A stretch of DNA of 64,000 nucleotides from Pleurotus ostreatus/Saccharomyces cerevisiae fusant (GCA_024196135.1 JAMQCK010000012.1:124001-188000), one strand, 5' to 3'; numbered from the stretch's first letter, positions 1 through 13,092 are shown. Numbers and translations are program-made. The notes: generated from the sequence alone by a model not told the origin.

Positions 1-2714
1 CCGCGGCAAGTTCCTTGTCAGGCTGGTCGTCGTCCGCCAAAGATGTCCGGCTGGACGGTGTCGGGCTAGAGGTAATCCATCCGTCACTGACGCTGCCGTC
101 GTCGCTCGACGATTGTTCGACCACGATCGGCGTCACGGTGTTCGGCTCGACGGGGCTGATCTCCTCGACGTAGGTAGGCTCCTCAACGTAGGTAGACTCC
201 TCGACGTGGGCGGCTGCCTCGACATGCGCGTCATCTAATTCCAGGAAGACGTCGACGGGCGCAACGGAGGGCATCTCGTTGAGGGCAGGCGTGGCGGTGC
301 ACTCGTTAACCTGCTCCTCGGCATGAACGTCGGCTGGCGCTTCGGGCACATCGAGGGGGGCAACGACGACGTCAGACGGGTCGATCGATAGCTCAGCCTG
401 CTCGGTGGTGACGACCTCCGGCTCGACCGATGCCTGAATCGTGTCCTCGACCATGAAGGAGATGACCTGCTCAGCCGGAGCGCAAGTCACTGGCTCAACC
501 GCGGCGGGAGCGTCCTCGTCGACCTCGGAGGACGTCTCGGACTCGACCATGAAGGACATGTCATCCAAGGCAGGCTCGTCGCGGACGGCGGTCTTGGGAT
601 CGACCGAGGCGCGAGTAGCTGACTCCGGGATGAACGCGGCCAGGTGCATGAGCATGATGTGCATCTTGAGCGTCGCGAAGGCGGGCTGCAGGTCCATGGA
701 CTTGCGCTGGGTAGTCGTGAGCATGAGCATGTACATGGCGATGTCGAGGGTACTACTCACCTTGCGCACGACGACCTCAACGCTAGACGTGTTGTTCTCG
801 GGGACGGGGGCCGCGATCTACAAGGTCTCATTAGACATCGTCCACTTTAAGCACCCATAGAAGGCTTACCTCACGAACCCGCTCCTCAGCCTCCACGTTC
901 GCGTTCTCCATCGGTGCCTCCACCATCGGCGCCATAACCTGCATGACCGGGCCCATGAACACCACACGACCCTGCTCGCCGAACACGACCGACGCTTTGA
1001 AGACGACCTCGGCAGTGTACACGACCTTGGCGAGGTAGGTGACGGGCGCGAGGTAGACGACGGGGGTGGTGTAAACGGTCGCAGTGGTGTAGACGACGGG
1101 GTGGGTGTAGATGGTGAGGGTGACCTCGACGTTGTCGGTGGTGACGACCATCTGGTCCATGGGCCCGATCGGCGAGGGATAGATAGACAGGGAGCGGACG
1201 ATGTCCGTGCACTCCTGCTTCTGCTCGACCTGATGCTGGATGTCAGGGAGTACATGGTGAGGAAGAAGTAGTAGACGCACCTCGACCTGGAGCTCCATGG
1301 CCTTGCGGGGAGTGATGGACATGCAAGTAGCGACCATCGCCTTCTCCTCCTCAAAGCGCATCTTCTGGCGCACCAAGCGCGCGCACGACACAACGGCCGG
1401 CACGACAAACTCAGTGACCATGAAGCGGTACGCAGCAGCGAATGCCAAGACGGCGCCGACCTGCAGAACAAGATGAGCAACGAGCAGCACAAGTGCACAA
1501 AGACAACGCACAATAAGCGCCAGCGTCCTGAGGCTGAGCACAAAGTCGATGACGACGAGCACCTCGTCGTCCTTGGGGTAGACGAAGATGAGGGGGTACC
1601 TGCTCCACACGATTATGATTTCCTCATGCTTGAACAGCGGGGGCAGGTCGAAGCTCAGTGCGGCCTGCAGACCGGCCCCGTACGCGGCGAACGCAAGGCC
1701 GACGAAGCCCTGGAGTGAGCTTGATGAGTATGAGAGCTGTCGCAAGGTGGGAGGCGCTTACTGTGAGCCAGGTACGCAGCGGCGAGAAGGGAGGGGAGGC
1801 GGGCATGTTGGTGTAGAGCATGTAGATAACGGTGACGGCAATGACGAGGGTCTGGTACGGGAGCCACTTCTCCTCGAGCCAAAGGCCGGCGTGGCACATG
1901 GCGAAGAAGGCGAGGAGGGGGTTGAAGGCCATGTAGTCAAGTAGACGGGGCTAGGACGACGATGAGCAGGACGTAGGACAACGATGACAAGAGGCGTACC
2001 TCGTACGGCTTCCCGGGTACCATCTTGAGGTGGAAGGTGGTGAGGGAGAGGACGCCGTTGACGAGCGGGGAGAGGAGCTAGATAGGCGCCGTGGTCAGCG
2101 AGGGCTCAAAGACGACGAACGTGCGACTCACCCGCACGCCCCAGCGCTTAGTCCGGCGAAGTACGATCTGGGCGCGAGTCAGTACGAGGGGAAGCTTTGC
2201 CACAGGGAAGTACCGACCACCGTGCTCATGATGCCGATGCACTGGGCAGATACGGTCATGCAGTCAAGGACGTTGCAGACCAGATAGAATAACTTGGGGG
2301 CACGACTGGTAAGCGCCACGAACGCTGATGGAGGGGAAGCGGCTCACGTAGAGGATGCCACAGGCGGCGAGGCGGAGAGGGAGGTTGTAGACCCATTTGA
2401 GGCAGAAGTCGAGCTGGACCGCCACATATCGGCGAGCGTCAGCGGGCGTCTAACGGCCAAAGCAACGGTCCACGCACCGCAATGAGGAGGATAGCCGTGA
2501 TGAACCTGTCCATGTACATCTTGCAGACGTCCATATAGGGATTTGGGACCGTCAGAAAGGCCGTCTTGACGTCCTTGGGGAAGGAGTAGATGATAGAGAC
2601 CAGAGCGAGCATGAGGAAGAGGCGCCAGATAAACCGTGCGCGCGGTGAGATACAGCTATTGGAGGAGCCACCGGCTTTGCCGGTGGGCTCGATGCCGAAC
2701 GCAGGTTCGGGCAT
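1..2714 (-). CDS. Multi-pass membrane protein, C-terminus beyond window edge (partial)
   Basis: I do not recognise the family. The gene reads leftward and its 3' end lies outside the window. The start chosen is the ATG at 2714 (MPEPAF...); a later ATG in the first membrane segment is also possible. Several hydrophobic segments follow, split by short introns such as 2414-2477, 2293-2347 and 818-869. Exons between about 2290 and 1750 are uncertain because in-frame stops require further introns. A later exon (about 1740-870) carries several hydrophobic stretches, a charged loop and then a beta-rich run of short quasi-repeats of the form VVYxxxVVY (about 1110-980). After the intron at 818-869 the frame stays open to the window edge and encodes an acidic, Val/Glu/Asp/Ser-rich tail with short repeats around TYVEEPTYVEE. 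A multi-pass membrane protein with a long cytosolic acidic tail is the safest description. Confidence 0.55.
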
Positions 2715-4895
2715 CAGGATGAGGTGGGGGGATCGTTCTACGGGTACTCTCAGAGTAGGTAGTGGTGGGGGAAGACAAGAAGGGTCGTGGGACTGCGAGG
2801 GCCTTTTGAATACCGGGGGTCCGGACCCATAACCGCGTTTGGGCACAAAGACAATAAGGATGCCGTGACGTTACGGGCCCCGCACGGACCTGCCGTTACG
2901 CTGCTGTGCGTAGGGCAGTGCGAAGGCGAGGAAGGGCGCTTCGAAAGGGCGCTCGAGAAGTTGGAAGGAGGGGGAGCGGGAAACATGGCCTTGATGGTCG
3001 ATCGCCGGCGCGCTTAACGCTATGGAGGGTGAAATTGAGCTGGGAAAGCCGGGAAAGTTGGATTCTCGGATGCTCGGTACACAATGGGACTGTATGGAGG
3101 GCCTCTGGATGCTCTGGAGGCAGCGAAACGGCCTGGAGAGAGACGGAGAGCGATGGTTCGAGTTGAACATGACTGAGCCGGTGTCCGCCGCGTGGTTTGA
3201 TTCCGGCCTTCTCATCATCACAGAACGTGGAATTTGCTGCCGCCCCGCTCCTCCCGGACTTCGGCAACCGCCGCTCACGGTCATCCTGAACGTTCATAGC
3301 CTCCTCCTCCTCGTCCCAAATCCCCCTCAAAAGAAGAATCCCCAGCGAAAGTCCAGCAGGTCCTGGCGTGCGCGGCGCCCCGGCAAAATTGCGATAAAAA
3401 TCGCCTAGGCAACGGCATCCTCTCACGCTCCCACCGGTCTTCTGCTCCTTATCGCGTCCATCAGCCAGCGCCACCGCGATGGAACGTGCGGTACGCAGGA
3501 GGACCCTGCAGCCGCTGACCTGCCGCTGACTCAAAAGGCATCTTCTGCGCATAACAGTGCCTTCTCGACCTCCGCTGGACATCGTGTGACCCCCTCCTTG
3601 TACCAGAATTCGAACTCCGCGGATTTGGGATCAGAATCGATGGTATTCTGCGGCGGAAGGGAGTGGAACCTTGTCCGTCTGCCGATGCTGCTACTCGTTC
3701 CTCAGCCCGCGAATCGTATGTCGTTTCGTAGAGCATGGAGAGCAGTATGCGTACGTCCTTTCCCCGTCCTTCCCAGCCCATCCTATCGCAATGCCACAAC
3801 CTTTTCCTCTCCTCAGTCCGGTGCTTAGCTGATTATGCCTGGGAACACTGCATGTGGTACCTTTACGGCACTCTCAGGCGGCGGGCGCTCGTTACCCGTG
3901 TCACGGCCTACTATTCGAATTACAGCCTCAACGCCTCGCGATTGTCTGCAGGACGGAGCACGCCTTCCATGATCACGCCCCACTTCTCGCAGTATCTCGT
4001 GCGGTTAGCTGCAGGTCTTTTACGTGCGCGGGACGGCGCTGTTCCGCGTGCTGGAACGGTTCCCGTACTGCTGTAGAAGAGGCACGGGTAATTGCTGTTG
4101 AGAAAGACCTCGTGTCTGCGCGCGATAGATGCTGGAATCTGGCTGTCTCTGAAATCGCAAGTGTGACTCTCAATTGCCCATGTCGACTCGACGACGGTGG
4201 GATGACCGGCAAAATGGTGACAGGCGCTCATTGTAGTTTGTCACCGTAGATAATAGCCTGAATATATTGGATGACCTTCTTCATTGCCCTAAACTGCCCC
4301 TCCCATACGTGCCGGTAGTGCATAGCACAACCCTCATGATCAGAATGGTACTTATTTTTCTGGCCATTGGGCGAACGCGATCATTGCGTCCGCTTCCGCT
4401 CGATGCTTTATGGCCGCACGCTTGTTCGAACCAGCCAGATTTCAGGGCCGTATTGAGAATCTTTGAAGACCCATCGCAAATAGCAGGCATCATTATCAAT
4501 TTTGGTAAGGTATACTGTAGTGGGCATGACGGAAATCTAAGGGCTACAGACGTAGTGGGTGGTCTAGACGAGGTAACAGTAAAATACGGAGGGGGGAAAG
4601 AATATATGGGAACGTGAGATATGGGCCGGATACGACGTGAGCCGTCCACGAGCCAGCATGCAATGAAAGGAGTGGATGAGTGTAAGGGAGACGAGAGAGG
4701 AAAGAGCACAAAAATCACGACTGGGCGTCAAAGTCGTAAATGAAACGTATCGTACGTAGGAAGTCTAAGGGAAAACAGCTCTCTTCGCTGTTCGTATTCG
4801 CCTGCACATTGTAGCACCCACATCCCATCCCCCACCTACACTCCCGCCTTCGCCCACGCACTCCGCCTTCCTCCCACTCCCCCAAACCCATCAAC
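2715..4895. other. Intergenic region, no supported gene
   Basis: About 2.2 kb between two leftward genes. It should hold the promoter of the membrane-protein gene and the 3' flank of the next gene. Open frames of 100-230 codons exist on both strands, but none shows a recognisable domain, consistent splice pattern or codon bias, so I do not call them genes. Confidence 0.5.
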
Positions 4896-6762
4896 CTACG
4901 CCCCCACGACCTCCGCATACACCCGCATCACAATCGCATCCAGCTGCTCCTGGTTATACCCGAAGAACATGAAATGCGCATAGATGTCCACCAACAACGC
5001 CTCCCTCGGCAGCGCCCTGTCGAACCACTTGGGGCACGCGTGGCGCGCGCAGGGAGTTGGGCATGCGAGGGGCTTGCGGGCCGTCTTAAATGCGCGGTCG
5101 GTGGACGTCGAACACGCATCGCGCTCGCGGGGCGTTAGACTTGTATCGCGCTCGCGGGGCGTCGGGCGCGCATGGCGCTTGCGAGATGTCGGGCGCCCGA
5201 GGGGCTCGCAGGGCGTCGCACACGCGTCGACGCCCCCTTCCACTCCTATACAGTGTTGCCACAGACACGGCACGTAGCGGGGCTTCGGGTCGGGGACGAG
5301 GTGCGGCGTGCCGTTGGCGACGGCCTGCATGAAGGTGTCGTCGGAGCGGGCGAAGGAGAGGGGGCCGAGGGAGTGGGAGGGTTGCAGGGGCCTCGGCGGG
5401 GCGGAGGATGGTATGAGGTTCGGTGGAACGGAGGAAGGCGGAGTGGAGGATGGTGCGCGGGGCGCGTAGTTTGGGATGCTTGAGGCAGAGGTAGATGAAG
5501 GTGGGGTGGCAGCGTGGCTCACAGGGCTAGGCGTAGAGGATGTCTGCGAGCTCGGCGGACTGGGTATGGAGTTCACTACCTCAGCTGAGTTGTTGGATAG
5601 TCGATAGGTGCCGGGCAGGGAGAGGCAGGAGGGGTTTGGCTGATGTGGAGTTGTACTCGTCGCCTGGTATGATGTCGAAGCCAGCGGCTGGTCGTAGATC
5701 GAGCTGAGGGAGCGATGCATCGTCTGGCCGTAGCTCGATATCCCCGTCTCATAACCACCCAGGCCCGTCAATGGAGAATACGCCGCTCTCACCGGACGAT
5801 AGTGCGCAGGGCTGGATGCGCTCGTGGGGTTCACGAGCACAGGAGGCAGGCTGTCCTCGCGGTAGTATGAGAGGTTGGGACTTGTCTGCTGAGGGATGGG
5901 AGGCTGAGTAGTAGCAGAGGTTGATGCTTGGGGAGGTTGCGTCCTACGGAAGATGCGGATGAGTGCAGAACTCAGAAAATATATTGAATTAATCGTACAT
6001 GATCTGTGCTCTACTGCGCTGCCCGCGCACCGGGCGGGTCTTACGAGAGCGGGACAAAGGTGAGCTAGGGCGCGCATCGGGGGTAGCTTGAGGCGCCGAC
6101 GCGAGGTGTTTAGTACAGGCAGTGGCAGGATGCGCTGGTGCGTCGACGTCCATGGCGTCGCCGGCGACAGAAGGGGAAGCTGTGCCGCCAGACGCTTGAG
6201 CGGCTTGAGCAGTGGCACGCTCGCCAGGAGGGGGATCCGCGACTTCCTGCATTTTGGAGGGACCGGCCCTCTGGTCGGAAACTTCGTCGCCACTATGAGA
6301 ACATGTAAGCCACCGGGTGGCACAAATGGCAATCTGCGCCACTCACCTGTCCGAGTGATCGACACCCTCACGCGGAGGAGTGATAGGAGAACTGTGGGTC
6401 GCCTCCTTCGGGCTCTCCGGCAAATTCAGATATTCGTTGATGTCAAAGCCCGCCACCTCCGTCTCCTCCTCCATCGGCTCATCCAGCAACGACGGATCGG
6501 TCTCGCCACTCAAATAGCTGTTCATATAATTCTTGAACGCCTGCGTCGGCGGCGGCGGCTTCAGCGACTCCACATAATCCTCGTAGTCGTACTCGTTGTC
6601 CGCGACCCTGGGTGGCCGCGCCTTCGAGTGCTTCTCCGTCATGAATTTGTGCGCCTCCGCGCCACTGGCCTTGGCCATCCACTGCATGAAGCCGCCTTCT
6701 TCAGCGGGGGGAGCGTTCTTGCGAGGGCGTCCGCGACGGGCGGTCTGTTTGCGCGGGGGCAT
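4896..6762 (-). CDS. AT-hook, Pro/Ser-rich protein with a repeat-interrupted C2H2-like C-terminus
   Basis: Three exons are supported: 6762-6347, 6292-5999 and 5943-4896, with introns of 54 bp (6293-6346) and 55 bp (5944-5998). The N-terminus MPPRKQTARRGRPRK contains an AT-hook core (RGRPRK), which suggests minor-groove DNA binding in the nucleus. The middle is disordered and rich in Pro, Ser and Thr. Near the C-terminus a Cys-x4-Cys pair (PCLWQHC) resembles the zinc-knuckle half of the finger in the gene at 35696-36520. It is then separated from a hydrophobic helix (LLVDIYAHFMFFGYNQ) by about seven degenerate 9-residue repeats rich in Arg, Thr and Pro. A TATA-like element lies near 6840-6847. 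A nuclear regulatory protein is plausible; whether the interrupted finger folds is unknown. Confidence 0.6.
5043..5232. repeat. Degenerate 27-bp coding tandem repeat (about 7 units)
   Basis: Units of about 27 bp share a core like cgcgctcgcggggcgt on the plus strand. Read on the minus strand they give 9-residue units such as RPTPRERDT and SLTPRERDA. The period keeps the reading frame of the host gene. Confidence 0.7.
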
Positions 6763-9088
6763 GTCAAATGTGCGTTAGGTGGGTGGGTGGCAGTGGGTGG
6801 CAAGGAGAATCGAATGACGAGGGAGGCGAAGGCGCTGCCCTATATAAGAAGAGTCATAAGCCCGCATGGACCGATTCCATTCTTGCGGGTATGTTGTCCT
6901 CATGGCCGTCACGTGAGTGGCTTTTGTCGATGCTCTGCCATTACTGACCAGATTGGGAAGGCTTTGTTGTTTTGCCGAGATGCCGAGCATGCAAAACGAA
7001 CAGTCTTTGTCTTTTGGACACCAACACGTGCGCCCTAATGGGGAAGCGCCACGCAAACCTCGGAAAATAGCTGGAAACCTCAAATCAATGCTTTTCATGT
7101 CGAAAATTCATTGCGCTGGGGTATCAACAAAGTCTCGTGATCTCCTTGTCCTCCACCGCCATCCTCACCGTCCCCCTCCCTTTGGCGCCCGCCCCCTCGC
7201 CCCACGCCCTCCGTCGTCGCCGTCGCGCGATGCGCGACGCGTTCCCCGATGCCGGCCTACCGCGCCGCTAGGTAGCAGCAGCGAGCAGCGCCTCGACAAA
7301 CACGCGAGCGCGCAGGCGAAGGCGCCTCGAAGAACCCACCAGCACGACCCCCACGACGCGCACATTGCGCGCTCGTCTTGCCCTCCCCCTGACGCGCCCT
7401 TGACGCCGGCGTAGCGCGCCAACAGGTAGCAGCAGCACCGTCGCGTGCATCGACCACGGCACACGCGCGCCGCCCTGCGAGCGCAACAGCGATGGCGCCG
7501 GTGCCTCCGAGAACCCACCACCGCGACCCCCGGAACGCGCTGCCCTTCCCTCCCCGCCCCATCCCCCTGTACTGCACGCGTCACCGTGAAGAGGAGACGC
7601 GACGGCGTGGGCTGTACCTATACAGGTGCAGTCTATGCCGTCGCGTCGATTATTAGCACTACTGTACTATATACTTACAGGTGTACGCGTAGCTAGATAG
7701 CATAAATGAAGATTTGTTACGCCTATGAAAGTGCTGCCTGAGACTGAAAAAAGGCCCTCAACCAACCGCTACCCTCGGGCTGTGTGCTCGCGGACTTGTC
7801 ATTTCGCGTTCACCTTTGCTTACACGGGTTTACTACATTTACCGGGTTTCCGACGTCCAATTTTCACGGAAAACGGGAAATTTCGGAGCTTGCCGATCTG
7901 CAATCAGAGCGCTTTGACACTTATCGCCGTTAGGACGCACGTGTTGGTGTCCAAACGACGGCATCTAAAACGAACAACAAAACGGCGACCAGCAGTAGAG
8001 CAATGAAGCCCATGAATGGCAGAGGCGAGGGTAGAGCTGACGCCGGGGGACCTCTGGAGGAGAGTTAGTGAGTCTAGACAATCCAGACTCAACGACGAGT
8101 ACATGGGGCAATGTTCGGCGTTGCTTTAGGATAATTACTGGGGTATGACCAGCAACAAGGATTGTAGAGAGTGTGCCAGAGTCCCCATAAGAGAGATGCT
8201 AACCATCGGGGAGAGCGACGGGGATGATACAAGAGCGGTCGAAGGGCTCGCTCGCTATCCCTCTCCGAATGAGGGTCCGGTACTGCAGTTGGCTATGGTC
8301 TTCTTCGCAGAATTTTCACGCCAAAAGCCTCATGAATCGGACGCGGAGTAGAGCAAAGAGGAAGTACATTGCCCTCGCCGACAAGAGCAGAACAAAAGAT
8401 TGTGCCAAGCCGCACCGGACCGCGTGCTGATCACTTTCGTTCTACCGTCATCATCTTTCTCAGATTCATGCATATTCATGCCCCAGAGCTCATTCATGTC
8501 AATGCGCGACTAACAAACGTCTCGAATATGTCTTGAATTCTTGAAAGGAATGCCTGCAAGGACGCAGGGGCGCGACGCAAGCTATCGAACGGCGCGTTCA
8601 TTCGGACGGAAGGTGCGTAGCCCGCTTGTCCTCCTCGTATCGTCTGCTGAATTCGCCTGGGCAGTATTTCGCTACCTACCCTTACCCTGACGATGAGTAT
8701 GGACCGAGGAGTTGCAAACGGACGCTCAGTCGTGCGAGGCGATGATAGCATGCCTGACCGCCTCAAGGCTTTGGGTTGAGCATCCCTCAAGCTGCAGCCC
8801 AGCTTGCTCTCTCGCATCACAGATCTTGCCCTCCCCATTCTCTTACCCAGCGGTGGACCCGGCCTCGCGACTACCGATCGATTCACGCTCAAACGACACA
8901 ATGAATACAACCCCCGACATCCCGAACTACGTCTTCACTAAAGCGCGTTGCAAATACCAAGCTCGAGATCTCGCACACATCCTCAAGTAGAGCACCAACC
9001 AATCCATATCTTGGTACCGTCTGAAATACAAGTCTATTCAAAGATCGTCTATGCCGGAACCTGTTCTATAAGCGACTTCATGCCCACT
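6763..9088. other. Intergenic region
   Basis: The left end holds the TATA-like promoter of the AT-hook gene. A very GC-rich stretch (7160-7590) contains a degenerate two-copy duplication. From 7700 to 9088 I see only short open frames with no recognisable motif, plus the 3' flank of AFR1. Confidence 0.5.
7235..7560. repeat. Degenerate tandem duplication of about 160 bp
   Basis: Two neighbouring blocks (about 7240-7375 and 7400-7560) share the same order of landmarks: a gatgccggc/gacgccggc start, ggtagcagcagc, a run rich in gcgcg, then aagaacccacca or gagaacccacca followed by gcgacccc-like sequence. The similarity is interrupted by substitutions and small gaps. Confidence 0.5.
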
Positions 9089-12000
9089 TCACGCCAGAAG
9101 CCCCTTCTCTTTCCAGTAACCCACCCAGGCATCCGCATCCGCCTGCCCCAGAGGGCGCAGGTCGCGCAGCGTCTCGCTCACAGCCGTCATCTTCTCAGTC
9201 GCGAACTTGCCGAGCCCGTATCCGCCGCTCATCCCGCGGAAGAACTCCAGCAACTTGACGCCGGGCTGCACAGCGAGGTCAGCTCGCAGCTTGGATATAT
9301 GCGCGCGAAGGTTACTCACCACGTCTAGGGCGCTCACAGAAGGATCTGCCGCGACCGCCTCCAGCTTCGCGAACCACTCGGAGAAGGGGACGATGGGCAG
9401 GTCGCGGTCAAGCTGGTTCTTCAGCGAGCGCTGCACGTCCGCGATAATCTCGGACCACTGGATAACATGCGGGTGGACGATGTTGTGCGAGGGTGAGAGT
9501 CCGTTCTCATTGAAGGCCGCGTCAATCAGCGTCCCCGCGACAGCGCTCGACGGCAACCACGAAACCTCCTGCAGCGCATCGGGATCTTCAGCAACCCGCA
9601 TATATGCACCTGTTCCCTGACACTCACCTGCGCATCACTCGGCAGCACGCCCAGCGCCAAACTCGTCTTCACCAAGATCGGGAACCAGTCCGTCGTCGCC
9701 CACGCCCCGCGCGGCGCATCGCCCGTAATCTGCCCCACCCTCACCGACGCGAACGGCACCCCGCCCGCCGCCAGCACCCGCTCGGCCGCGTACTTGGCGT
9801 GCCCATACCCGCCGCCGGCGACCGCGACGCTCGGGTCCTCCAAAAGCTCCTCGGGCACGGGCCCCTTGGTGGTGTGGTCCCAGGAGAGCGTCGCACCGAT
9901 GGAGTTGGTGAAGATGAAGCGGAAGGCGCGGGCGTGGGCGGAGGCGCGGGCGAAGTCGAGGAGGGCGCGCGTGCTGCGGATGTTGGGCTCGAAGGCGGTG
10001 ATGCCGAGGTTGAAGTCGAGGCGCCAGGCGACGTGGAAGATGACGCTGACCGAGTTGAGCATCTGGTCCAGGGTGAAGTCGGACGGTCAGCTCCTCAATT
10101 TCTCTACGACGAGATGAGCAAACATACCTCCTTATGAACCTCCTCGCTCTGCCCGAGACGCTCCTTGCACACGTCGCCCTCCAGCGACACCAACTTCCCC
10201 GACTCCAACAACCCCACATCCAACCCCTTATCCTCAAACCGCACCCGCTGCCTCTCCTTCGCCCCCGCCGACCCCGCGCGCTCGACCGTGTACACCCGGC
10301 TCACGCGCTCGTCCCGCAGGAGCTGCGCCAGCATGTCCGCGCCCAGGTTGCCCGTCGTGCCGGTCATCAAGACGGTTACGGGCAGCTCTGGCTTCACGGC
10401 GGCAGCGGGAATGTACTTCGGTAGGGTCGATGCGTCGACGTAGCCGGGGAGACCCTCGCTGTGCTTGGCGGCCATGGCGATGATGGTCTGCTTCACGGAG
10501 GTCTCGTCGAGGGCGCCCTCGCTGGTATCGCCGCGCGCAAGCTTGCTGAGAATGACGGCGAGCTTCTCGATGGAGGGGTGCGCGTAGACGACGTTCGTAG
10601 TGATCTTCGAAGTCGCGGATGCGGTGGAGGCGTCGGACTTGAGCGCGCCAAGGATGCGGTTGCGGAGGACGGTGTTGTTGAGACTGAAGAAGGTGAGCTC
10701 AAAAGCGAGTCTGTAGAGGGTCACTGGCTCACCTGTCGAAGCCCTGCTCGAAGAGGTCAACAGCACGCTCCATCTCACGGCCAGTGATGTCGCGGATCTG
10801 CTTGACGAGCCAGTCCTCAACAGCCGACGCGTCCCAGCTGGCAGGGGCAGCGACATCCTTCTCTCCACCTTGATCTTCGAGAGCCTCGTACCTAAGAGGA
10901 ATATCAGTTCAGCTTGATGCGAGTACAACAAGAGACGCTGAAAGTACAGCTTCTCAATCTCGTCATTGTACAATTGCAGGGCACGCTTGCGGACGACAGT
11001 GCCCTTGTCCGTCCGTGGGAGGGGCGCATCCGGGCGCGCAACAAGAATGAGCTCCTTGAAGATGCGACTGTACGCGGGCGCATTCCGGTTCGCCTCCTCG
11101 ACGACGGGCCTACAGACAAGTCAGACATCCGCGTCTGCAGTGAATCTTTGGGACCGGCAACGCACCAGATAGCGTCGCGGAAGGCCGCGACCTTCGCGTC
11201 GTCCTTGGTGTCGACTGCATAGCCGGCAGCAGGTTCGACAAGAATACCCGCCTCGTCTCGCCCGCGACCGAACATGACTACGGCGCCCACTCTGTCACCC
11301 CTGTAAGTCGCGTGTCCTTGTGAGTGTATGCGTACTCACAGGGGACTCTTCAGGATCGTGCCCTCCATTGGCGCGGGCACCGTCTTCTCGCCCGTCGAGT
11401 GCACTATGACATCGTCCTTGCGGCCGACACTGGAATTTCGAGTGAGTGGATCAAGCGAGCTCGAATGAATACTTTCACCTACATCCTCCGCAGGTACGGC
11501 TTCGTCGGATGCGCGACCCACAGGTCGTTCGTCGCGTACCCTGGTCTACCCGCCATATTCTTCACCGCAGGCATATGCCAATGGTCGCCGTCGGCCTGCA
11601 AAGCAAGTCAATACACTGTGCAACCCACATACACGGCACTCAGACGTACCGGAATGATCAGCTCCTCGGTGCCGTCTTCCTGCTTCTCCCATTCGATGGC
11701 CGCATTTGCGTCGAGTTCAATCCATCGCCACTCGTCCCAGTCCTCTTCGTGGGTGGGCATGCAGTGGGAGGGGACACCGAACTCGGTCGCGCCGAGGATG
11801 GATCTGAGCTTGACGCCTGCACTTGCGAGGATCTCGCCGATGGGCTCGCTGAGGGGGCCGCCGCCATAGGCCTACGTAACTGTGTAAGCAGACATCCAAA
11901 GGGAGACGCTCGAAAGATTCACCAAGACTTGCAGAGTAGTCAAGTACTCCACCGCGCTCGGGTCCTCCGCCCACTGGTGTACGTACGCCGGGACTGTGAG

Positions 12001-13053
12001 GACCGCGGTGGACTTGCTCGCGCGAGCGGCTTCCAGTTGAGCGTCCGGCGTAGGCGGCGGGGGAACCTCTGTGGGAGTCTATGGCGCGGTCAGTCTCGCG
12101 CGTGACGCCTGGCGAATACAGCGACTTACCCTGACCACTGGGTAAAACAGCGCAGACTCCGCACCTCCGTACAGCGGGATGAGGAGCTGCGCCCAGAAAC
12201 CAAAGCCATGAAAGGCGGGGAGGATGTGCGAGGCGAAGCGCGGGCGCGGGGTGAAGCGGCGGATGTCGGTGACGCTCGCTGAAGCGCCTCATAAGCGCGC
12301 GGACAACAACAAGACGATGAACATGACCCACCGAGTTTCGTCCATCCCTGAATGCTGGCGCGCGTATGCCCGATGGCCTTGGGGAACCCGGTGCTCCCAG
12401 ACGAATGCAGGTAGAGCTGCATGTCCTCGGGCTTCGCTGCGACCGCAGGCGCCGGGTAGGGCTCGAACGCGTCGTCTGCCTTCTCCGACGCCAGGTGAGG
12501 GTAGATGGTGTCGAGCGCGGGGACCTCATCGATGACCAACCCATACTCCTCGCCGAGCTCCGCCTTGAGCTCGGTGACGAGGGTGTGCAGCGTCTGCTGC
12601 GTCGTGACGAGGCGACGGGAGCCCGACGTGCGCAGCAGGTTCGCCACCGCGGGGGCGGCGAGACGAGGTGAGATGGGGAATGGCTGCAGCGAACGTCAGT
12701 GAGGGGTGACACAAATTCAGTGCACGACGTACAACGAGTCCAGCCTTCATCAAGCCAATGGTGATGGCGTGGTAGAGGACGGTATCCGAGAGCGCAATAA
12801 TCGCGACGACGGCGCCGTCCGCGCCCTGCTGGGCGGGGCGTAGAGCATGAGCAGCGCGATGCACGGCGCGGCCGAACTCGCGGTATGTGATCTCGCGGAC
12901 GGTGCCGTCGGGCTCAGCGCACGCATAGCACGTCTTGTCCGGGTTATGCTCGAGATGAAAGTCGACGACATCGGCGAGGGGAAGGTTGTCCTCGAGAGGG
13001 ACGTCGACAAAGGTGTTAGTCGTCTTGACTTCGTGGCACTGTTGGAGAGCCAT
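9089..13053 (-). CDS. Adenylate-forming reductase AFR1 (NRPS-like, A-T-R)
   Basis: A multi-exon gene read leftward from the ATG at 13053 to the stop at 9089 (C-terminus YWKEKGLLA). The adenylation domain has the core motif SSGSTGFPK, a GATEFG motif, a YATNDL-type A7 and the PRTxKGT lysine motif. The thiolation domain has FEQGFDSLN, whose Ser should carry phosphopantetheine; its codon is split by the intron 10684-10732. The reductase domain has the NADPH motif TGTTGNLG and a YGHAK catalytic pair (Y-x3-K). The family activates an acid as acyl-AMP, transfers it to the carrier arm and reduces it to an aldehyde or alcohol in the cytosol; the substrate cannot be read here. AFR1 is the most divergent of the five, for example YGHAK instead of YGQGK, and lies apart from the others beside a transposon. 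A TATA box lies 40-50 bp upstream. Confidence 0.93.
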
Positions 13054-13092
13054 GATGTGCTGGTTGACGGTGAACCACAGCTAAGCGAGCGT

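Noticed and set aside
1..2714. Wax-synthase-like O-acyltransferase as identity of the first membrane gene
   Set aside because: The fragment RRTKRWGVR faintly recalls the RRWH motif of that family, but the key His and the surrounding residues are not present in a supported frame.
2896..3582. Minus-strand open frame of 228 codons
   Set aside because: No recognisable motif, overlapped by equally long frames on both strands, and no splice context; GC-rich DNA gives such frames by chance.
4420..4440. tRNA-like TTCGAA stretch
   Set aside because: No matching acceptor, D or anticodon stems around it.
9604..10137. Long plus-strand open frames across AFR1 (and similar antisense frames in the other AFR genes)
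   Set aside because: They are antisense shadows of well-supported exons, with Arg/His/Pro-rich translations and no conservation.
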